The notes under the pieces: model-generated | The model's database searches: none | What the model saw: the letters and a program-made list of their open reading frames with translations, nothing else | Told to the model about the DNA's origin: nothing | Made by a program: the position numbers and the translations under genes | Part shown: positions 26,018 through 37,107 of the stretch, one piece after another | Layout of the letters: each line of letters starts with the position of its first letter | Position numbering within the stretch: the first letter of the stretch is position 1 | Assembly: GCA_026989495.1 (NCBI GenBank) | Contig: JALSJE010000074.1 | Span: forward strand, 1 to 61,391 | Direction of reading: 5' to 3' | DNA: 61,391 nt | DNA from: Gammaproteobacteria bacterium | GTDB lineage: Bacteria > Pseudomonadota > Gammaproteobacteria > S144-34

Positions 26018-26572
26018 CTACTGTTTCTTGCCGGCCGCGGACCCGGCCTGCTCCTTGCGGAACTCTTCCTGCAGGCGGCGCAGCACCTTGCCCGTGATGT
26101 CCACGCGCCGGCCGGCGTAGATCACGCCGTCGCCCAGGATGAGGTCATACTTCTCCTCCTTGGCGAGACCGACGATGGCCTGGTAGACGCGCCGCTGAAG
26201 CTTGCCGAACTCCTCGTTGCGGCGGATGTTGAAGTCCTCACGGAATTCGTCCTGGGCGCGCTTGATCTCGCGGCGCTGGGCACGTATCTGGCGCTCGAGC
26301 TTGCGCCGCTCGGCCTCGCTCATGACCGCCCCGTCGCGCGCGAGCCTTTCCTCGAGCTTGCGCAGCGCCTTCTGCTTGCGCACCAGCTCCCGGTCACGCG
26401 GGGCGAACTCGCGCTCGAGGCGCTTGCGCGCCGCCTCTGCCTGGGGCGACTTCTCCAGGAGCAACGCGGGATTGACGACCCCGATCTTGATCTCCGCGGC
26501 CGCCCCTCCGGCGGCAGCCATCAGGATGAAGCCGGAAAGCCATGCGGCAACCTTCGTCATACGCTTGCCCAC
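26018..26572 (-). CDS. skp: Periplasmic chaperone Skp/OmpH
   Basis: Trimeric periplasmic holdase that delivers outer-membrane proteins to the BAM complex. The 184 residues have a signal peptide (KVAAWLSGFILMAAAGGAAA, cleaved before EIKIGVV). Long charged alpha-helical tentacles (REFAPRDRELVRKQKALRKL) and the returning strand KYDLILGDGVIYAGRRVDIT follow. GTG 26572 is preferred over ATG 26560 because GGAGG lies 5 bases upstream of the GTG, overlapping the bamA stop codon. Genes bamA, skp and lpxD follow each other within 10 bases. Confidence 0.95.
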   Translation of the reverse strand: MGKRMTKVAAWLSGFILMAAAGGAAAEIKIGVVNPALLLEKSPQAEAARKRLEREFAPRDRELVRKQKALRKLEERLARDGAVMSEAERRKLERQIRAQRREIKRAQDEFREDFNIRRNEEFGKLQRRVYQAIVGLAKEEKYDLILGDGVIYAGRRVDITGKVLRRLQEEFRKEQAGSAAGKKQ

Positions 26573-26582
26573 AGCTGCCTCC

Positions 26583-28865
26583 TCAGAAGCTGCGCCCGAA
26601 CGTGAACTGAAACGGCTGCGTATCGTCGCCCGGCTTGGCATTGAGCGGCGCGGCCAGGCTGAAGACAAGAGGCCCCAGCGGCGACAGCCATTGCAGGGTC
26701 ACTCCGGCCGAGTAGCGCAGCTTCGCCGTATCGAATTGGCCGACGGTCCTGAATACATTACCGGCATCGACGAACCCGCTCAACCGCAGCGTGTGCGCGG
26801 CCTCCCCCACAGGGGGCGGGAAGATCAGCTCCAGACGGGCGGTGGTGAGGAAAGCCCCACCCAGGGGCAGCCCGTTGGAGTCGCGCGGCCCCAGCGTATT
26901 GGCCTCGTAGCCCCGCACCGAGCTGATGCCACCAGCATAGAAGTTGGCGAAGAAGGGCAAGCCGGAAGTGCCGCCGTATCCGTCGCCGTAGCCGATCTCG
27001 AAGCGGCCCCGGAGGGTAAAGCGGCGGGTCAGCGGAAGGTAGCGGTCGTGGATGTAGCGCAGCTTGAAATACTCGAGCGAGCTGCCTGGCAGGACAATAT
27101 CGCCGCCAATGGACTGCAGCGCGCCGCGGTCGGGGAAGAGTGCGCGGTTGCGGGAATCGTGCCGCCAGTTGAGCGAAATCTTGAAGAGATCGTAGCTGTC
27201 GCCGTTGGCGGCAAGGAAATCTCTGATCTCGCTGGAGGCGGCCGTTCCAAGGTCGATGCCAAGGCGGTCGTAGGACAGCGCAAGCCTGACATAGTTGAAT
27301 TCTGCCAGCGGCAGACCGAAGCTCACCTCTCCTCCAGCCACGTTGGTGGCATAGTCCGCGATCCCTGCCTCCTCTGCGTCGGTCCGACGGTAGTTGAGAC
27401 GGAACCCGCGACTGATCCCGTCCAGCGTGTAATAGGGATTGAGATAGGAGATGGAGTAGATCGTGTTGACCTGGGAGTTGTTGAAGCTGAAGCTCACCTG
27501 CTTCCCGGTCCCGAGGAAGTTCTCTTCCGTGACCGAAGCATTGAAGATGAGACCCTGGGACTGCGAGTAGCCGAGGCCGGCCATCATGGTGCCGGAGGAA
27601 CGCTCGGTAACGGTGAAGACCACGTCCACCTGATCGGTGGTGCCGGGCACCGCCGGCGTCTCCACATTCACCTCCTGGAAGAATGGCAGGCGCTCGAGGC
27701 GGGTGCGCGAGAGCCTCACCTTGGCCGCAGAGAAGGGCGCCCCCTCCATCTGCCGCATCTCGCGCCGCAGGACCTCGTCGCGCGTACGGTAGTTGCCCTT
27801 GAAGATGATGCGGCGCACGTACACGCGCTTGCCCGGGTCCACGAAGAAGGTAACCGAGACACGCCTGCGCTCCTCGTCCAGATCGGGAATGGTGTTGACG
27901 TTGGCGAAGGCATAGCCCTCGTCGCCCAGGCGCTCGACGATACGCTTGGCGCTTTCCGCCAGCTCCTTGCGCGAGAACACGGCGCCCGGTCGCACGCTGA
28001 TGAGGGGTTCCAGCTCCGCAGCCGGCACGGGGAGGCGCCCGGCGAGCTTGACCTCGCCCACCGTGTAGCGCTCGCCCTCACGCACGTTGATGGTGATATA
28101 GACCTCCTTGCGGTCGGGCGTGATGGTCACCTGCGTGGACTCGATCTCGGAGTTGAGATAACCGCGGTCCTGGTACCAGGAGCGCAGCTTCTCGAGATCG
28201 CCGGCGAGCTTCTCCCTGGAGTAACGATCGCGGCGGGTGTAGAAGGAGAGCCAGTTGGGCGGGCCCAGGGTGAAGCGCTTGAGCAGCTCCTTCTCGCTGA
28301 AAGCCTTATTTCCAACAATATTGATCTGCCGGATACGCGCGATCTTACCCTCCGTGATGTCGATGGCGACCGCGACGCGGTTGCGCTCCAGAGGGGTGAC
28401 CGTCGTGCGAATCCGCACGCCGTACTTGCCGCGCGCGAAGTACTGGCGGCGCAGCTCCTGCTCGACCCGGTCGAGGATGGCACGGTTGAAGACCCGCCCG
28501 CGCGCGAAACCTATCTGTCTGAGCCCGTCCAGCAGCTGGTCGGTGTCGATGTCACGGTTTCCGGAGACCTTGATATCGGCGATGGCCGGCCGCTCCACCA
28601 CCTCCACGACGAGCACGTCCCCGTCGCGCGCCAGGCGCACGTCCGAGAAGAAACCCGTCTTGAACAGCGTCCGCACGGCCTGCGCCGCACGCATCTCGTC
28701 CAGACGCTCGCCCACCTTGACGGGCAGATAGTTGAAGACCGTGCCGGCCGAGATGCGCCGCAGCCCTTCGAGCCGGATGTCGCGCACCACGAAGGGCTCG
28801 AAGGCGGCCGCCGTGGCCGCCGCCGCGAGGCAGAGCCCCGCGCACCACGCTTGCAGACGTCTCAT
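26583..28865 (-). CDS. bamA: Outer membrane assembly factor BamA
   Basis: Central beta-barrel of the BAM complex that folds and inserts outer-membrane proteins. The 760 residues (810 in E. coli) begin with a signal peptide (LCLAAAATAAA). POTRA domains follow (FVVRDIRLEGLRRISAGTVF onward, five expected over about 20-420), then the Omp85 barrel with the substrate-exit signature near the C terminus (GGISSVRGYEANTLGPRD), ending in aromatic Phe (FTFGRSF). The start is ATG 28865; an ATG six codons earlier is possible. It follows rseP by 62 bp. Local GC is lower than in the neighbours, usual for a barrel gene with many Asn/Tyr codons. Confidence 0.98.
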   Translation of the reverse strand: MRRLQAWCAGLCLAAAATAAAFEPFVVRDIRLEGLRRISAGTVFNYLPVKVGERLDEMRAAQAVRTLFKTGFFSDVRLARDGDVLVVEVVERPAIADIKVSGNRDIDTDQLLDGLRQIGFARGRVFNRAILDRVEQELRRQYFARGKYGVRIRTTVTPLERNRVAVAIDITEGKIARIRQINIVGNKAFSEKELLKRFTLGPPNWLSFYTRRDRYSREKLAGDLEKLRSWYQDRGYLNSEIESTQVTITPDRKEVYITINVREGERYTVGEVKLAGRLPVPAAELEPLISVRPGAVFSRKELAESAKRIVERLGDEGYAFANVNTIPDLDEERRRVSVTFFVDPGKRVYVRRIIFKGNYRTRDEVLRREMRQMEGAPFSAAKVRLSRTRLERLPFFQEVNVETPAVPGTTDQVDVVFTVTERSSGTMMAGLGYSQSQGLIFNASVTEENFLGTGKQVSFSFNNSQVNTIYSISYLNPYYTLDGISRGFRLNYRRTDAEEAGIADYATNVAGGEVSFGLPLAEFNYVRLALSYDRLGIDLGTAASSEIRDFLAANGDSYDLFKISLNWRHDSRNRALFPDRGALQSIGGDIVLPGSSLEYFKLRYIHDRYLPLTRRFTLRGRFEIGYGDGYGGTSGLPFFANFYAGGISSVRGYEANTLGPRDSNGLPLGGAFLTTARLELIFPPPVGEAAHTLRLSGFVDAGNVFRTVGQFDTAKLRYSAGVTLQWLSPLGPLVFSLAAPLNAKPGDDTQPFQFTFGRSF

Positions 28866-28927
28866 TCCCGACCTGCTCCGCATGCCCGCCTGTGCCGTGC
28901 CTTCTCTGCGGTGTGCGCCCCACCTGC

Positions 28928-30289
28928 TCAGCCGAGCAGCCGTGCCAGATCGTTGTAGATAGCCAGCCCCATGAGCAAGGCGATGAGCGCGATGCCGATA
29001 CGCTGGCCAAGGGCCTGCGCTTCATCCGACAGCGCCTTTCCACGCACGGCCTCGACCGCGTAGTAGAGCAGGTGCCCGCCGTCCAGGAGCGGGATGGGCA
29101 GGAGGTTGATGACCCCGAGGCTCACGCTGATCACGGCCAGGAACGACAGGAAGCTCACCAGCCCCAGGCTCGCTGTTTCCCCCGCGTACTGGGCGATGGA
29201 GATGGGACCGCTAAGATGGCGCACCGAGGCCTCGCCCGTGAGCATGCGCCACATCATGTGCAGGGTGAGCGTCGTCATGTCCCAGGTGCGCGCGGCCCCC
29301 TCCACCAGGGCCTGCAGCGGTCCGTAGCGCACCACTACGCGCTGGCGCTCCAGCAGCCCATCCGGGACCCGAACGCGCGCGCCGATGTGGCCCACCCGGC
29401 CCTCCGGCGTCTCGCGTGCCTGAGGGACCAGCCGCAGGGTGAGCTCGTGCCCGTCGCGGCTCAGGCGCACCCGCAGCGCCCGCCCTGGGCTGGCGCGCAC
29501 GATGCGCACGAAGGCGTCCCAGTCCGCGATGGGCGCATCGTCCACTGCCAGCACGCGGTCGCCGGGACGCAGGCCCGCGCGCGCCGCCGGGCCGTCGGGC
29601 GCCACCGCCTCGACCACGGGCTCGAGCCGCGGGCGCCACGGGCGCAGGCCGAGGCGCGCGAGGAGCTGCCCGGACTCGGCGAGCGCCGCGCCGTCGCTGA
29701 GGACGAGCCGCCGCACGGCGCGTGCGCCCTCCTGCGTGCGCACCTCGACCTCCACCGTGCGGCGCCCGGCGGCGGCCTCCAGGAGCGCGAAGGCGGCAAG
29801 CTCCCAGCTCGGCGTGGGCTCGCCGTCCACGCGCACGATCTCGTCGCCGGCGCGGAAGCCGGCCACGGACGCAGGCGTGGCCGGGACCACCTCGCCCACC
29901 ACGGGCCGCAGGCCCGGCACGCCCATGCTGAACACCGCCCAGTAGGCGAGCACCGCGAAGGCGAAGTTGAAGGCGGGGCCGGCCGCCACGATGGCCATGC
30001 GTGCCCATACCCCCTTGCGATTGAAGGCGCGCTCGCACTCGGCCGGCGGTACCACCCCTTCGCGCTCGTCCAGCATCTTGACGTAGCCGCCCAGAGGGAT
30101 GGCGGCGATCACGTACTCGGTGCCGTCACGCCCCTCCCGACGCCACAGGGGCCGGCCGAAGCCGACCGAAAAGCGCAGCACGCGCACCCCCAGGCGACGC
30201 GCCACCCAGAAGTGGCCGAACTCGTGCACGGTCACGAGCACGCCGATGGCGACGATGAAGGAGACGAGCGAGAGGAGCGCCCCGCCCAT
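28928..30289 (-). CDS. rseP: RIP metalloprotease RseP
   Basis: Inner-membrane site-2 protease that cleaves anti-sigma factor RseA and signal-peptide remnants. The 453 residues (450 in E. coli) have the zinc motif in TVHEFGHFWVARR (first span), the second ligand in NLLPIPLLDGGHLL, and two PDZ domains between (around 125-205 and 215-300, PASVAGFRAGDEIVRVDG and GPAARAGLRPGDRVLAVDD). Four membrane spans are predicted. The start overlaps the dxr stop (ATGA). Its position before bamA and skp ties it to envelope stress control. Confidence 0.98.
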   Translation of the reverse strand: MGGALLSLVSFIVAIGVLVTVHEFGHFWVARRLGVRVLRFSVGFGRPLWRREGRDGTEYVIAAIPLGGYVKMLDEREGVVPPAECERAFNRKGVWARMAIVAAGPAFNFAFAVLAYWAVFSMGVPGLRPVVGEVVPATPASVAGFRAGDEIVRVDGEPTPSWELAAFALLEAAAGRRTVEVEVRTQEGARAVRRLVLSDGAALAESGQLLARLGLRPWRPRLEPVVEAVAPDGPAARAGLRPGDRVLAVDDAPIADWDAFVRIVRASPGRALRVRLSRDGHELTLRLVPQARETPEGRVGHIGARVRVPDGLLERQRVVVRYGPLQALVEGAARTWDMTTLTLHMMWRMLTGEASVRHLSGPISIAQYAGETASLGLVSFLSFLAVISVSLGVINLLPIPLLDGGHLLYYAVEAVRGKALSDEAQALGQRIGIALIALLMGLAIYNDLARLLG

Positions 30290-31485
30290 CAGGCGGTCCC
30301 CCGCAGCCGCGCGAGCACCGCTTCCGCCGCCTCCCGGGCGCGGCGGTCCTCGGCGAGGACCGTGTCCAGGTCACGCGCCGCGACCGGCGGCACGTCCTCG
30401 AGCGCGGCCGCGATCACGCGCGGAATGTCGGTGAATCGCGCGCTACCGGCGAGGAAGGCCTCCACCGCCACCTCGTTGGCGGCGTTCAGCACCGCCGGCG
30501 CGGTTCCGCCGGCCGCCAGCGCCCGGCGCGCCAGCCCCAGGCAGGGGAAACGCTCGGGATCCGGCCGCTCGAAGTCCAGCCGGCCCACGCTCACGAGGTC
30601 GAGCGGCTCCACGCCGGAGGGGACGCGTTCGGGCCAGGCCAGGGCGTGGGCGATGGGGGTGCGCATGTCCGGCTGGCCAAGCTGGGCGAGGAGCGAGCCA
30701 TCTTCATACTCTACCATGGAATGCACGATGCTCTGGGGATGGATCACCACCTCGATGGCCTCCGGCGGGAGGCCGAAGAGCCAGCGCGCCTCGATGATCT
30801 CCAGTCCCTTGTTCATCATGGTGGCCGAATCCACGGAGATCTTGCGCCCCATCACCCAGTTCGGATGCGCCACCGCCTGCTCGGGCGTCACCGCCTCCAG
30901 CGCCTCCAGGGGCGTGCGCCGGAACGGCCCGCCCGAGGCGGTGAGGATGATGCGGCGCACGCCCGGCGGCGGGGTGCCGGGCTCGCTGTCCGGAGGCAGG
31001 CACTGATAGACGGCGTTGTGCTCGCTGTCCACCGGCAGCAGGCGCGCGCCATGGCGCCGCACGGCTTCGATGAAGACCGGGCCCGCCATCACGAGGGCCT
31101 CCTTGTTGGCGAGCAGCACGCGCTTGCCCGCGCGCACCGCAGCCAGCGTGGGAAGCAGCCCCGCGGCCCCGACGATCCCCGCCATGACCACATCCGCCTC
31201 GGGGAGCGCCGCCACCTCCTCGAGGGCACGTGAACCCGCCAGCACCTCCACCTCGGCCACCCCTGCCGTCGTGAGGCTATCCCGCAGCCGCGCCGCCGCC
31301 GCCTCCTCCGCCATGACCGCGTAGGCCGGGCGGTGCCGCGCGCACAGGCGGGCCATGCCCTCGACGTCGGCGCGCGCGGTCAGCGCCACGATGCGGAAGC
31401 GCTGTGGGTGGCGCGCGGCCACGTCGAGCGTGCTCAGGCCGATGGAGCCGGTGGCCCCGAGGACGACGAGCCCGCTCACAGCCAT
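30289..31485 (-). CDS. dxr: 1-deoxy-D-xylulose 5-phosphate reductoisomerase
   Basis: Second step of the MEP pathway, making methylerythritol 4-phosphate with NADPH. Length is 398 residues, as in E. coli. The N-terminal NADPH loop is [15 protein letters not shown]. Metal and substrate residues sit in [15 protein letters not shown] and [11 protein letters not shown], and in the [17 protein letters not shown] loop. ATG 31485 is chosen; GTG 31479, which overlaps the cdsA stop exactly as GTGA, is equally possible. Gene order uppS-cdsA-dxr-rseP differs slightly from E. coli, where dxr precedes uppS. Confidence 0.98.
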   Translation of the reverse strand: MAVSGLVVLGATGSIGLSTLDVAARHPQRFRIVALTARADVEGMARLCARHRPAYAVMAEEAAAARLRDSLTTAGVAEVEVLAGSRALEEVAALPEADVVMAGIVGAAGLLPTLAAVRAGKRVLLANKEALVMAGPVFIEAVRRHGARLLPVDSEHNAVYQCLPPDSEPGTPPPGVRRIILTASGGPFRRTPLEALEAVTPEQAVAHPNWVMGRKISVDSATMMNKGLEIIEARWLFGLPPEAIEVVIHPQSIVHSMVEYEDGSLLAQLGQPDMRTPIAHALAWPERVPSGVEPLDLVSVGRLDFERPDPERFPCLGLARRALAAGGTAPAVLNAANEVAVEAFLAGSARFTDIPRVIAAALEDVPPVAARDLDTVLAEDRRAREAAEAVLARLRGTA

Positions 31486-32280
31486 CGCAGCCCCGCCACG
31501 AAGACCGGCGCCGCCGCCGTCAAGCTGTCGATGCGGTCGAGCACGCCACCATGGCCCGGAAAGAGGGTGCCGCTGTCCTTCACGCCCGCGTGGCGCTTGA
31601 GCAGGCTCTCGAAGAGGTCGCCGGCCACCGAGGCGAGCGCGGTCGCCAACCCGAGCAGCACCCATTGCGCCAGCGCCCCTCCCCGGTGACCGAAGGCCAG
31701 GCCGGCGGCCAGCGCGAGCGCCGAGCTGCCCGCGAGCCCGCCCACGAGCCCCTCCCAGGTCTTGCCCGGCGACAGCACGGGGGCCATGCGATGCCGACCC
31801 CAGCGCCGCCCGGCATAGTAGGCGGCGCTGTCGGCCACCCACACCAGGGCGAGCACGTAGAGCAGCGTGGCCGGGCCCTGGGGACCGAAGCCGTGCAGCC
31901 ACACCAGCGCGCACCACGCCGGCAGCAGCACCAGTGCCCCGGCGAGCAGCTTGAGCAGCCGCGTCCTGGCCGAGGGGGCCCGCGCGAGCCGTGGGCGCGC
32001 CTCCCAGCCGAGGGCGCCCAGCCACCACAGGAGCGCGGCGGCCAGCACCGGCCCGAGGCCGTCGTTGCGCACGGCCGGCCACAGCAGGGCGAGCCCCAGG
32101 AGCATGGCGGCCGCGTAGCCCGCACGGGAGGCCATGCCGCGCAGGCCCGCCAGCGCGGCCCACTCCCACGCCGCGAGCCCCGCGAAGGCCGCGAGCACCA
32201 CCGCCACCAGGACCGTCGGCAGCCTGAGCACCGCGACCGCCATGAGGACACCGGCCACGGCGCCGGTGACCACGCGCGCC

Positions 32281-32288
<8 letters not shown>
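31476..32288 (-). CDS. cdsA: Phosphatidate cytidylyltransferase
   Basis: Integral inner-membrane enzyme making CDP-diacylglycerol from phosphatidate and CTP, the precursor of all phospholipids. The 270 residues (285 in E. coli) consist mostly of hydrophobic spans. The family signature near the C terminus is [20 protein letters not shown], followed by GVLDRIDSL, with [12 protein letters not shown] before it. The start is ATG 32288, overlapping uppS by 8 bases; the 30-residue N-terminal extension of the track ORF lies within uppS. It sits between the undecaprenyl and MEP pathway genes. Confidence 0.97.
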
Positions 32289-33054
<766 letters not shown>

Positions 33055-33079
33055 GGCGGCACCGCCCCCGCAGGCGGCC

Positions 33080-33640
33080 TCAGATCTCCATCAGCTCGCC
33101 TTCCTTGCGCTCCAGGATGGCGTCGATCTCCCCGATGTGGCGGTCGGTCAGCTTCTGGATCTCCTCCTGGGCGCGCCGCTCCTCGTCCTCCGAGACCGCC
33201 TTGTCCTTGAGGAGCTGCTTGAGATGGTTGATGGCGTCGCGGCGCACGTTGCGCACGGCCACACGCGCATTCTCCGCCTCCTGGCGCACGACACGGATCA
33301 GCTCCTTGCGGCGCTCCTCGGTCAGCGGCGGCAGCGGGACGCGGATCACGGTACCGGCGGTGGCAGGATTGAGGCCGAGGTCGGAGGCGGCGATGGCCTT
33401 CTCCACCACCGGCACCATGTTGCGGTCCCAGGGCACCACCGTGAGCGTGCGCGGGTCCTCCACGCTGATGCTCGCCACCTGGTTGAGCGGGACCTCGCTG
33501 CCGTAGTACTCGACGGTGATGTGCTCCAGCAGCGCGGTGCTGGCGCGGCCCGTGCGCAGCTTGGCCAGCTCCTGCTGGAAGGCATCCACGCTCTTCTTCA
33601 TGCGGCTGGCCGCGTCCTTCTTGATCTCCTGCACGTTCAT
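33080..33640 (-). CDS. frr: Ribosome recycling factor
   Basis: Splits post-termination ribosomes together with EF-G. The 186 residues (185 in E. coli) form the expected three-helix bundle and beta domain, with [31 protein letters not shown] and [19 protein letters not shown]. The start overlaps the pyrH stop as ATGA, and a GGGGGAGG-like ribosome site precedes it. The longer track ORF reads pyrH in another frame. Part of rpsB-tsf-pyrH-frr. Confidence 0.99.
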   Translation of the reverse strand: MNVQEIKKDAASRMKKSVDAFQQELAKLRTGRASTALLEHITVEYYGSEVPLNQVASISVEDPRTLTVVPWDRNMVPVVEKAIAASDLGLNPATAGTVIRVPLPPLTEERRKELIRVVRQEAENARVAVRNVRRDAINHLKQLLKDKAVSEDEERRAQEEIQKLTDRHIGEIDAILERKEGELMEI

Positions 33641-34368
33641 GGCTCCTCCCCCTGGTCGACGAGGGTGCCCACCGGCTCGCCGCGCGCCGCCCGCACCAGC
33701 TCGCCCGCACGGTAGAGGTTGAAGACCCGCAGCGGGATGCCGTGGTCGCGGCACAGGAGCACGGCGGTGAGGTCCATCACCCCGAGCTCGCGCGCCACCA
33801 CCTCGGCATAGCTGAGGCGCTCGTAGCGGCGCGCCCGCGGGTCGCGCGCCGGGTCGGCGCTGTAGACACCATCCACCTTGGTCGCCTTGAGCATCAGGTC
33901 GGCGCCGAGCTCGGCCGCACGCAGGGCCGCGGCCGTGTCCGTGGTGAAGAAGGGGTTGCCGGTGCCGGCCGCGAGCAGGGCCACGGTCCCGCGCTCGAGG
34001 GCGGCGCGCGCGGCGCGCGGGCTGTAGGGCGCGCATACCGCCTCCATGGGGATGGCCGAGAAGGCCTCCGCGGTCACGCCCTCGGCACGGAGCAGCTCAC
34101 GCAGAACCAGGGCGTTCATGACCGTGGCGAGCATGCCCACATGGTCGGCCGTGACACGGTCCATGCCGCGGGCCGCGAGCTCGGCCCCGCGGAAGAGGTT
34201 GCCGCCGCCGACCACGAGGCCCACCTGCACGCCGCCACGCACCACCTCGGCGATCTCGGCGGCGATGCGGCCGGCCAGCTCCGGATCGATGCCGTGGTCA
34301 CGCGCGCCCATCAGGGCCTCGCCGCTCAGCTTGAGCAGCACGCGCCCCGGCTTGCGCCCTGTGCCCAC
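33637..34368 (-). CDS. pyrH: Uridylate kinase
   Basis: Hexameric bacterial UMP kinase, allosterically activated by GTP and inhibited by UTP. The 243 residues (241 in E. coli) include [38 protein letters not shown] and the nucleotide-binding [19 protein letters not shown], with [16 protein letters not shown]. It follows tsf by 18 bp. Confidence 0.99.
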   Translation of the reverse strand: MGTGRKPGRVLLKLSGEALMGARDHGIDPELAGRIAAEIAEVVRGGVQVGLVVGGGNLFRGAELAARGMDRVTADHVGMLATVMNALVLRELLRAEGVTAEAFSAIPMEAVCAPYSPRAARAALERGTVALLAAGTGNPFFTTDTAAALRAAELGADLMLKATKVDGVYSADPARDPRARRYERLSYAEVVARELGVMDLTAVLLCRDHGIPLRVFNLYRAGELVRAARGEPVGTLVDQGEEP

Positions 34369-34386
34369 GGTCCGCTTCCTGTGCGC

Positions 34387-35277
34387 TCAGCCGCCCTTGA
34401 CCTGCGCCATCACCTCCTCGGCGAAGCTCTCGGCCTTGCGCTCGATGCCCTCGCCCACCTCCAGGCGCACGAAGCGCAGCACCTTCGCGCCGGCCCGCTC
34501 CAGGAGCTTCCCCACCGTCGTGTCCGGATCCTTGACGAAGGGCTGGCCGAGGAGGGTGATCTCGCCGAGCTGCTTGCGCAGCCGTCCCTCCACCATCTTC
34601 TGCACGATCTCGGGGGGCTTGCCGCTGGCCTCGGCCTGGGCGCGCAGGATCTCGCGTTCCTTCTCCAGCACCTCGGTGGGCACGTCCTCGACGCTCACGT
34701 ACTGCGGGCGGCTGGCGGCCACATGCATGGCCAGATCCCGGGCCAGCGCCTCGTCGCCGCCCTCGAGCTCGACCACCACGCCGATGCGGCGCACCGGGCT
34801 GCCGTGGAGATAGTGCGCGAGGATGCGGCCCGGGGCCGCGGCCAGGCGCTCGAAGCGCCGCACCGTGATGTTCTCGCCGAGGCGCGCCACCAGCTCGCGA
34901 CGCGCCTCCTCCACGGTGGCGCCGCCCTCCTCCAGCGCCAGCGCGAGCAGCGCCTCCAGGTCGGCCGGCGCGGCCGCCAGCGCTCGCTCGGCCACGCGCT
35001 GGGCGAAGGCCTGGAAGTCCGCCTCCTTGGCGACGAAGTCGGTCTCGCTGTTGATCTCCACCAGCGCCACGCCGGCCTCCCCCGCGGCCGCGGCGATCAC
35101 GCCCTCGGCAGCCACGCGTCCGGCCTTCTTGTCCGCCTTGGCCTGGCCGGACTTGCGCATGAGCTCGATGGCCGCCTCCATGTCGCCGCCGGCCTCCTGC
35201 AGGGCCTTCTTGCATTCCATCATGCCGGCGCCGGTGCGCTCGCGCAGCTCCTTCACCATCGCTGCCGTGATCTGCAT
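34387..35277 (-). CDS. tsf: Elongation factor Ts
   Basis: Nucleotide exchange factor for EF-Tu. The 296 residues (283 in E. coli) start [20 protein letters not shown] and contain the UBA-like [13 protein letters not shown] and the exchange motif [20 protein letters not shown] dimerisation region with [16 protein letters not shown] follows, and the conserved end [15 protein letters not shown]. It follows rpsB by 14 bp, so the two are co-transcribed. Confidence 0.99.
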   Translation of the reverse strand: MQITAAMVKELRERTGAGMMECKKALQEAGGDMEAAIELMRKSGQAKADKKAGRVAAEGVIAAAAGEAGVALVEINSETDFVAKEADFQAFAQRVAERALAAAPADLEALLALALEEGGATVEEARRELVARLGENITVRRFERLAAAPGRILAHYLHGSPVRRIGVVVELEGGDEALARDLAMHVAASRPQYVSVEDVPTEVLEKEREILRAQAEASGKPPEIVQKMVEGRLRKQLGEITLLGQPFVKDPDTTVGKLLERAGAKVLRFVRLEVGEGIERKAESFAEEVMAQVKGG

Positions 35278-35291
35278 GTTCCTCACCTCGC

Positions 35292-36065
35292 TCAGGAAGC
35301 CTGCCCGCCCTCGCCGGAGGACGCGGCCTCCGGCGTCTCCTCCACCTCGACGAACTCGTCCGCCGGACCCGCTTCGGTGGTAACGGTGGCGCGGCCCTCG
35401 ATGACAGCGTCCGCCACCGCCGCCGCGTAGAGCCGGATCGCGCGGATGGCATCGTCGTTGCCTGGGATCACGTAGTCGATGCCCTCGGGCGAGTTGTTGG
35501 TGTCCACGATGCCCACGATCGGGATGCCGAGCCGGATCGCCTCCTGCACGGCGATGTTCTCGTGGCCCACGTCCACCACGAAGACGGCGTCCGGAAGGTT
35601 CTCCATGTCCTTCACGCCGCCGAGGCTGCGCTCGAGCTTGTCCATCTGGCGCCGCAGGCGGATCACCTCCTTCTTGCCCAGGCGGTCGAAGGTGCCGTCC
35701 TCGGCCATGGCCTCCAGCTCCTTGAGGCGCTTGATCGACTGGCGCACGGTACGGAAGTTGGTGAGCATGCCGCCCAGCCAGCGGTGGTTCACGTAGGGCA
35801 TGCCGCAGCGGCGCGCCTCTTCGCCGATGATGTCGCGCGCGGCACGCTTGGTGCCCACGAACAGGATGACGCCGTTGTCCGCGGCCAGGCGGCTGACGAA
35901 GTTCAGCGCCTCCTTCAGCAGGGGCAGTGTCCTCTCCAGGTTGATGATGTGGATGCGGCCCCGCTCCCCGTAGATGTAGGGGGCCATCTTGGGGTTCCAA
36001 TAGCGTGTCTGGTGGCCGAAGTGAGCACCGGCCTCCAGCAGCTGGCGCATGGTGATCTCGGGCAT
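35292..36065 (-). CDS. rpsB: 30S ribosomal protein S2
   Basis: Small-subunit protein needed for S1 binding and initiation. The 257 residues (241 in E. coli) include [34 protein letters not shown] and the C-terminal [20 protein letters not shown]. The last 40 residues are an acidic tail ([18 protein letters not shown]). It is first in the 32 kb minus-strand run, with a good promoter and about 140 bases of leader upstream; in enterics the rpsB leader mediates S2 autocontrol. Confidence 0.99.
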   Translation of the reverse strand: MPEITMRQLLEAGAHFGHQTRYWNPKMAPYIYGERGRIHIINLERTLPLLKEALNFVSRLAADNGVILFVGTKRAARDIIGEEARRCGMPYVNHRWLGGMLTNFRTVRQSIKRLKELEAMAEDGTFDRLGKKEVIRLRRQMDKLERSLGGVKDMENLPDAVFVVDVGHENIAVQEAIRLGIPIVGIVDTNNSPEGIDYVIPGNDDAIRAIRLYAAAVADAVIEGRATVTTEAGPADEFVEVEETPEAASSGEGGQAS

Positions 36066-36207
36066 GGCGGTACCTCTGCGTTCGGGTTGGGCCTGACCCC
36101 GGCGCCCGCGCGCGGCGACCCCGCGGGGGCCCGGGGGACGGGCCTGCGGGGCACCCGGCCGCGCGTGACGGCGCCGGGGCGTGCTCGCCTCCGATTGCCT
36201 CGGGGGC
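36066..36207 (-). promoter_or_regulatory. Long 5' leader of rpsB
   Basis: About 140 bases between the predicted start site and the rpsB ATG, extremely GC-rich with several possible stems (for example CCCGGG and GCGCGC tracts). Autocontrol by S2 through the rpsB leader is known in E. coli; whether this unlike sequence does the same cannot be judged without a covariance search. Confidence 0.35.
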
Positions 36208-36213
36208 GCGCGC

Positions 36214-36242
36214 TTTATACCATAAGCCGGCTACCCCGACAA
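36214..36242 (-). promoter_or_regulatory. Promoter of rpsB-tsf
   Basis: On the minus strand TTGTCG (36242-36237), exactly 17 bp, then TATAAA (36219-36214). It is one of the best sigma70 matches in the window, and GC-rich sequence follows the -10 box, as in stringently controlled genes. Confidence 0.6.
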
Positions 36243-36309
36243 ATCAGAGGGATGCGCGCGCCCGCGGCGCGCGGGGTCCCCTCGCTCGCACCTCGCGGAG
36301 CCTCCCCCC

Positions 36310-37089
36310 ATGGACATGGCCGTCTACATCAAGACCCCGGACGAAATCGAGAAGATGCGGGCGGCGGGCAGGCTCGCCGCCGAGGTGCTCGAGATGATCG
36401 AGCCCCACGTGCGGCCCGGCGTCACCACCGAGGAGCTGGACGCGATCTGTCACGACCACATCGTCAACGTGCAGAAGGCGGTGCCGGCCCCTCTCAACTA
36501 CAAGGGCTTCCCCAAGTCCGTCTGCACCTCGGTCAACCACGTGGTCTGCCACGGGATCCCCGGGCGTAAGCGCCTCAAGAAGGGCGACATCATCAACATC
36601 GACGTCACCGTCATCAAGGACGGCTTCCACGGCGACACCAGCAAGATGTTCTTCGTCGGGGAGCCCTCCGTGCAGGCCAGGCGCCTGGTGCGCGTGGCCC
36701 AGGAGTGCCTCTACATCGGCATCCGGAAGGTGCGCCCCGGCGCGCGCCTGGGCGACATCGGCCACGCCATCCAGCGCCACGCCGAGGCCCACGGCTACTC
36801 GGTCGTGCGCGAGTACTGCGGCCACGGGATCGGCCGCCGCTTCCACGAGGAGCCCCAGGTGCTGCACTATGGCCGGCCGGGCACCGGACTGGTGCTCCAG
36901 CCGGGCATGACCTTCACCATCGAGCCCATGATCAACGCGGGCAAGCGGCACGTGAAGCTGCTCGCCGACGGCTGGACCGTGGTGACCAAGGACCACAGCC
37001 TCTCGGCCCAATGGGAGCACACCGTGCTCGTCACCGAGGACGGCTACGAGGTGCTCACGCTGCGGGCCGAAGAGGAAGGCCGCATCTGA
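36310..37089 (+). CDS. map: Type I methionine aminopeptidase
   Basis: Removes the initiator methionine from nascent proteins. The 259 residues (264 in E. coli) carry the five metal ligands of the pita-bread fold: Asp in GDIINIDVTV and GFHGDTSKMF, His in GHGIGRRFHEEPQVLHY, Glu in FTIEPMINAG and in WEHTVLVTEDGYEV. It is divergent from rpsB across 244 bp and followed 18 bp later by glnD, the usual rpsB/map-glnD arrangement. GGAG lies about 8 bases before the ATG. Confidence 0.99.
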   Translation: MDMAVYIKTPDEIEKMRAAGRLAAEVLEMIEPHVRPGVTTEELDAICHDHIVNVQKAVPAPLNYKGFPKSVCTSVNHVVCHGIPGRKRLKKGDIINIDVTVIKDGFHGDTSKMFFVGEPSVQARRLVRVAQECLYIGIRKVRPGARLGDIGHAIQRHAEAHGYSVVREYCGHGIGRRFHEEPQVLHYGRPGTGLVLQPGMTFTIEPMINAGKRHVKLLADGWTVVTKDHSLSAQWEHTVLVTEDGYEVLTLRAEEEGRI

Positions 37090-37107
37090 GCCAGGTGCCC
37101 CCTCGCC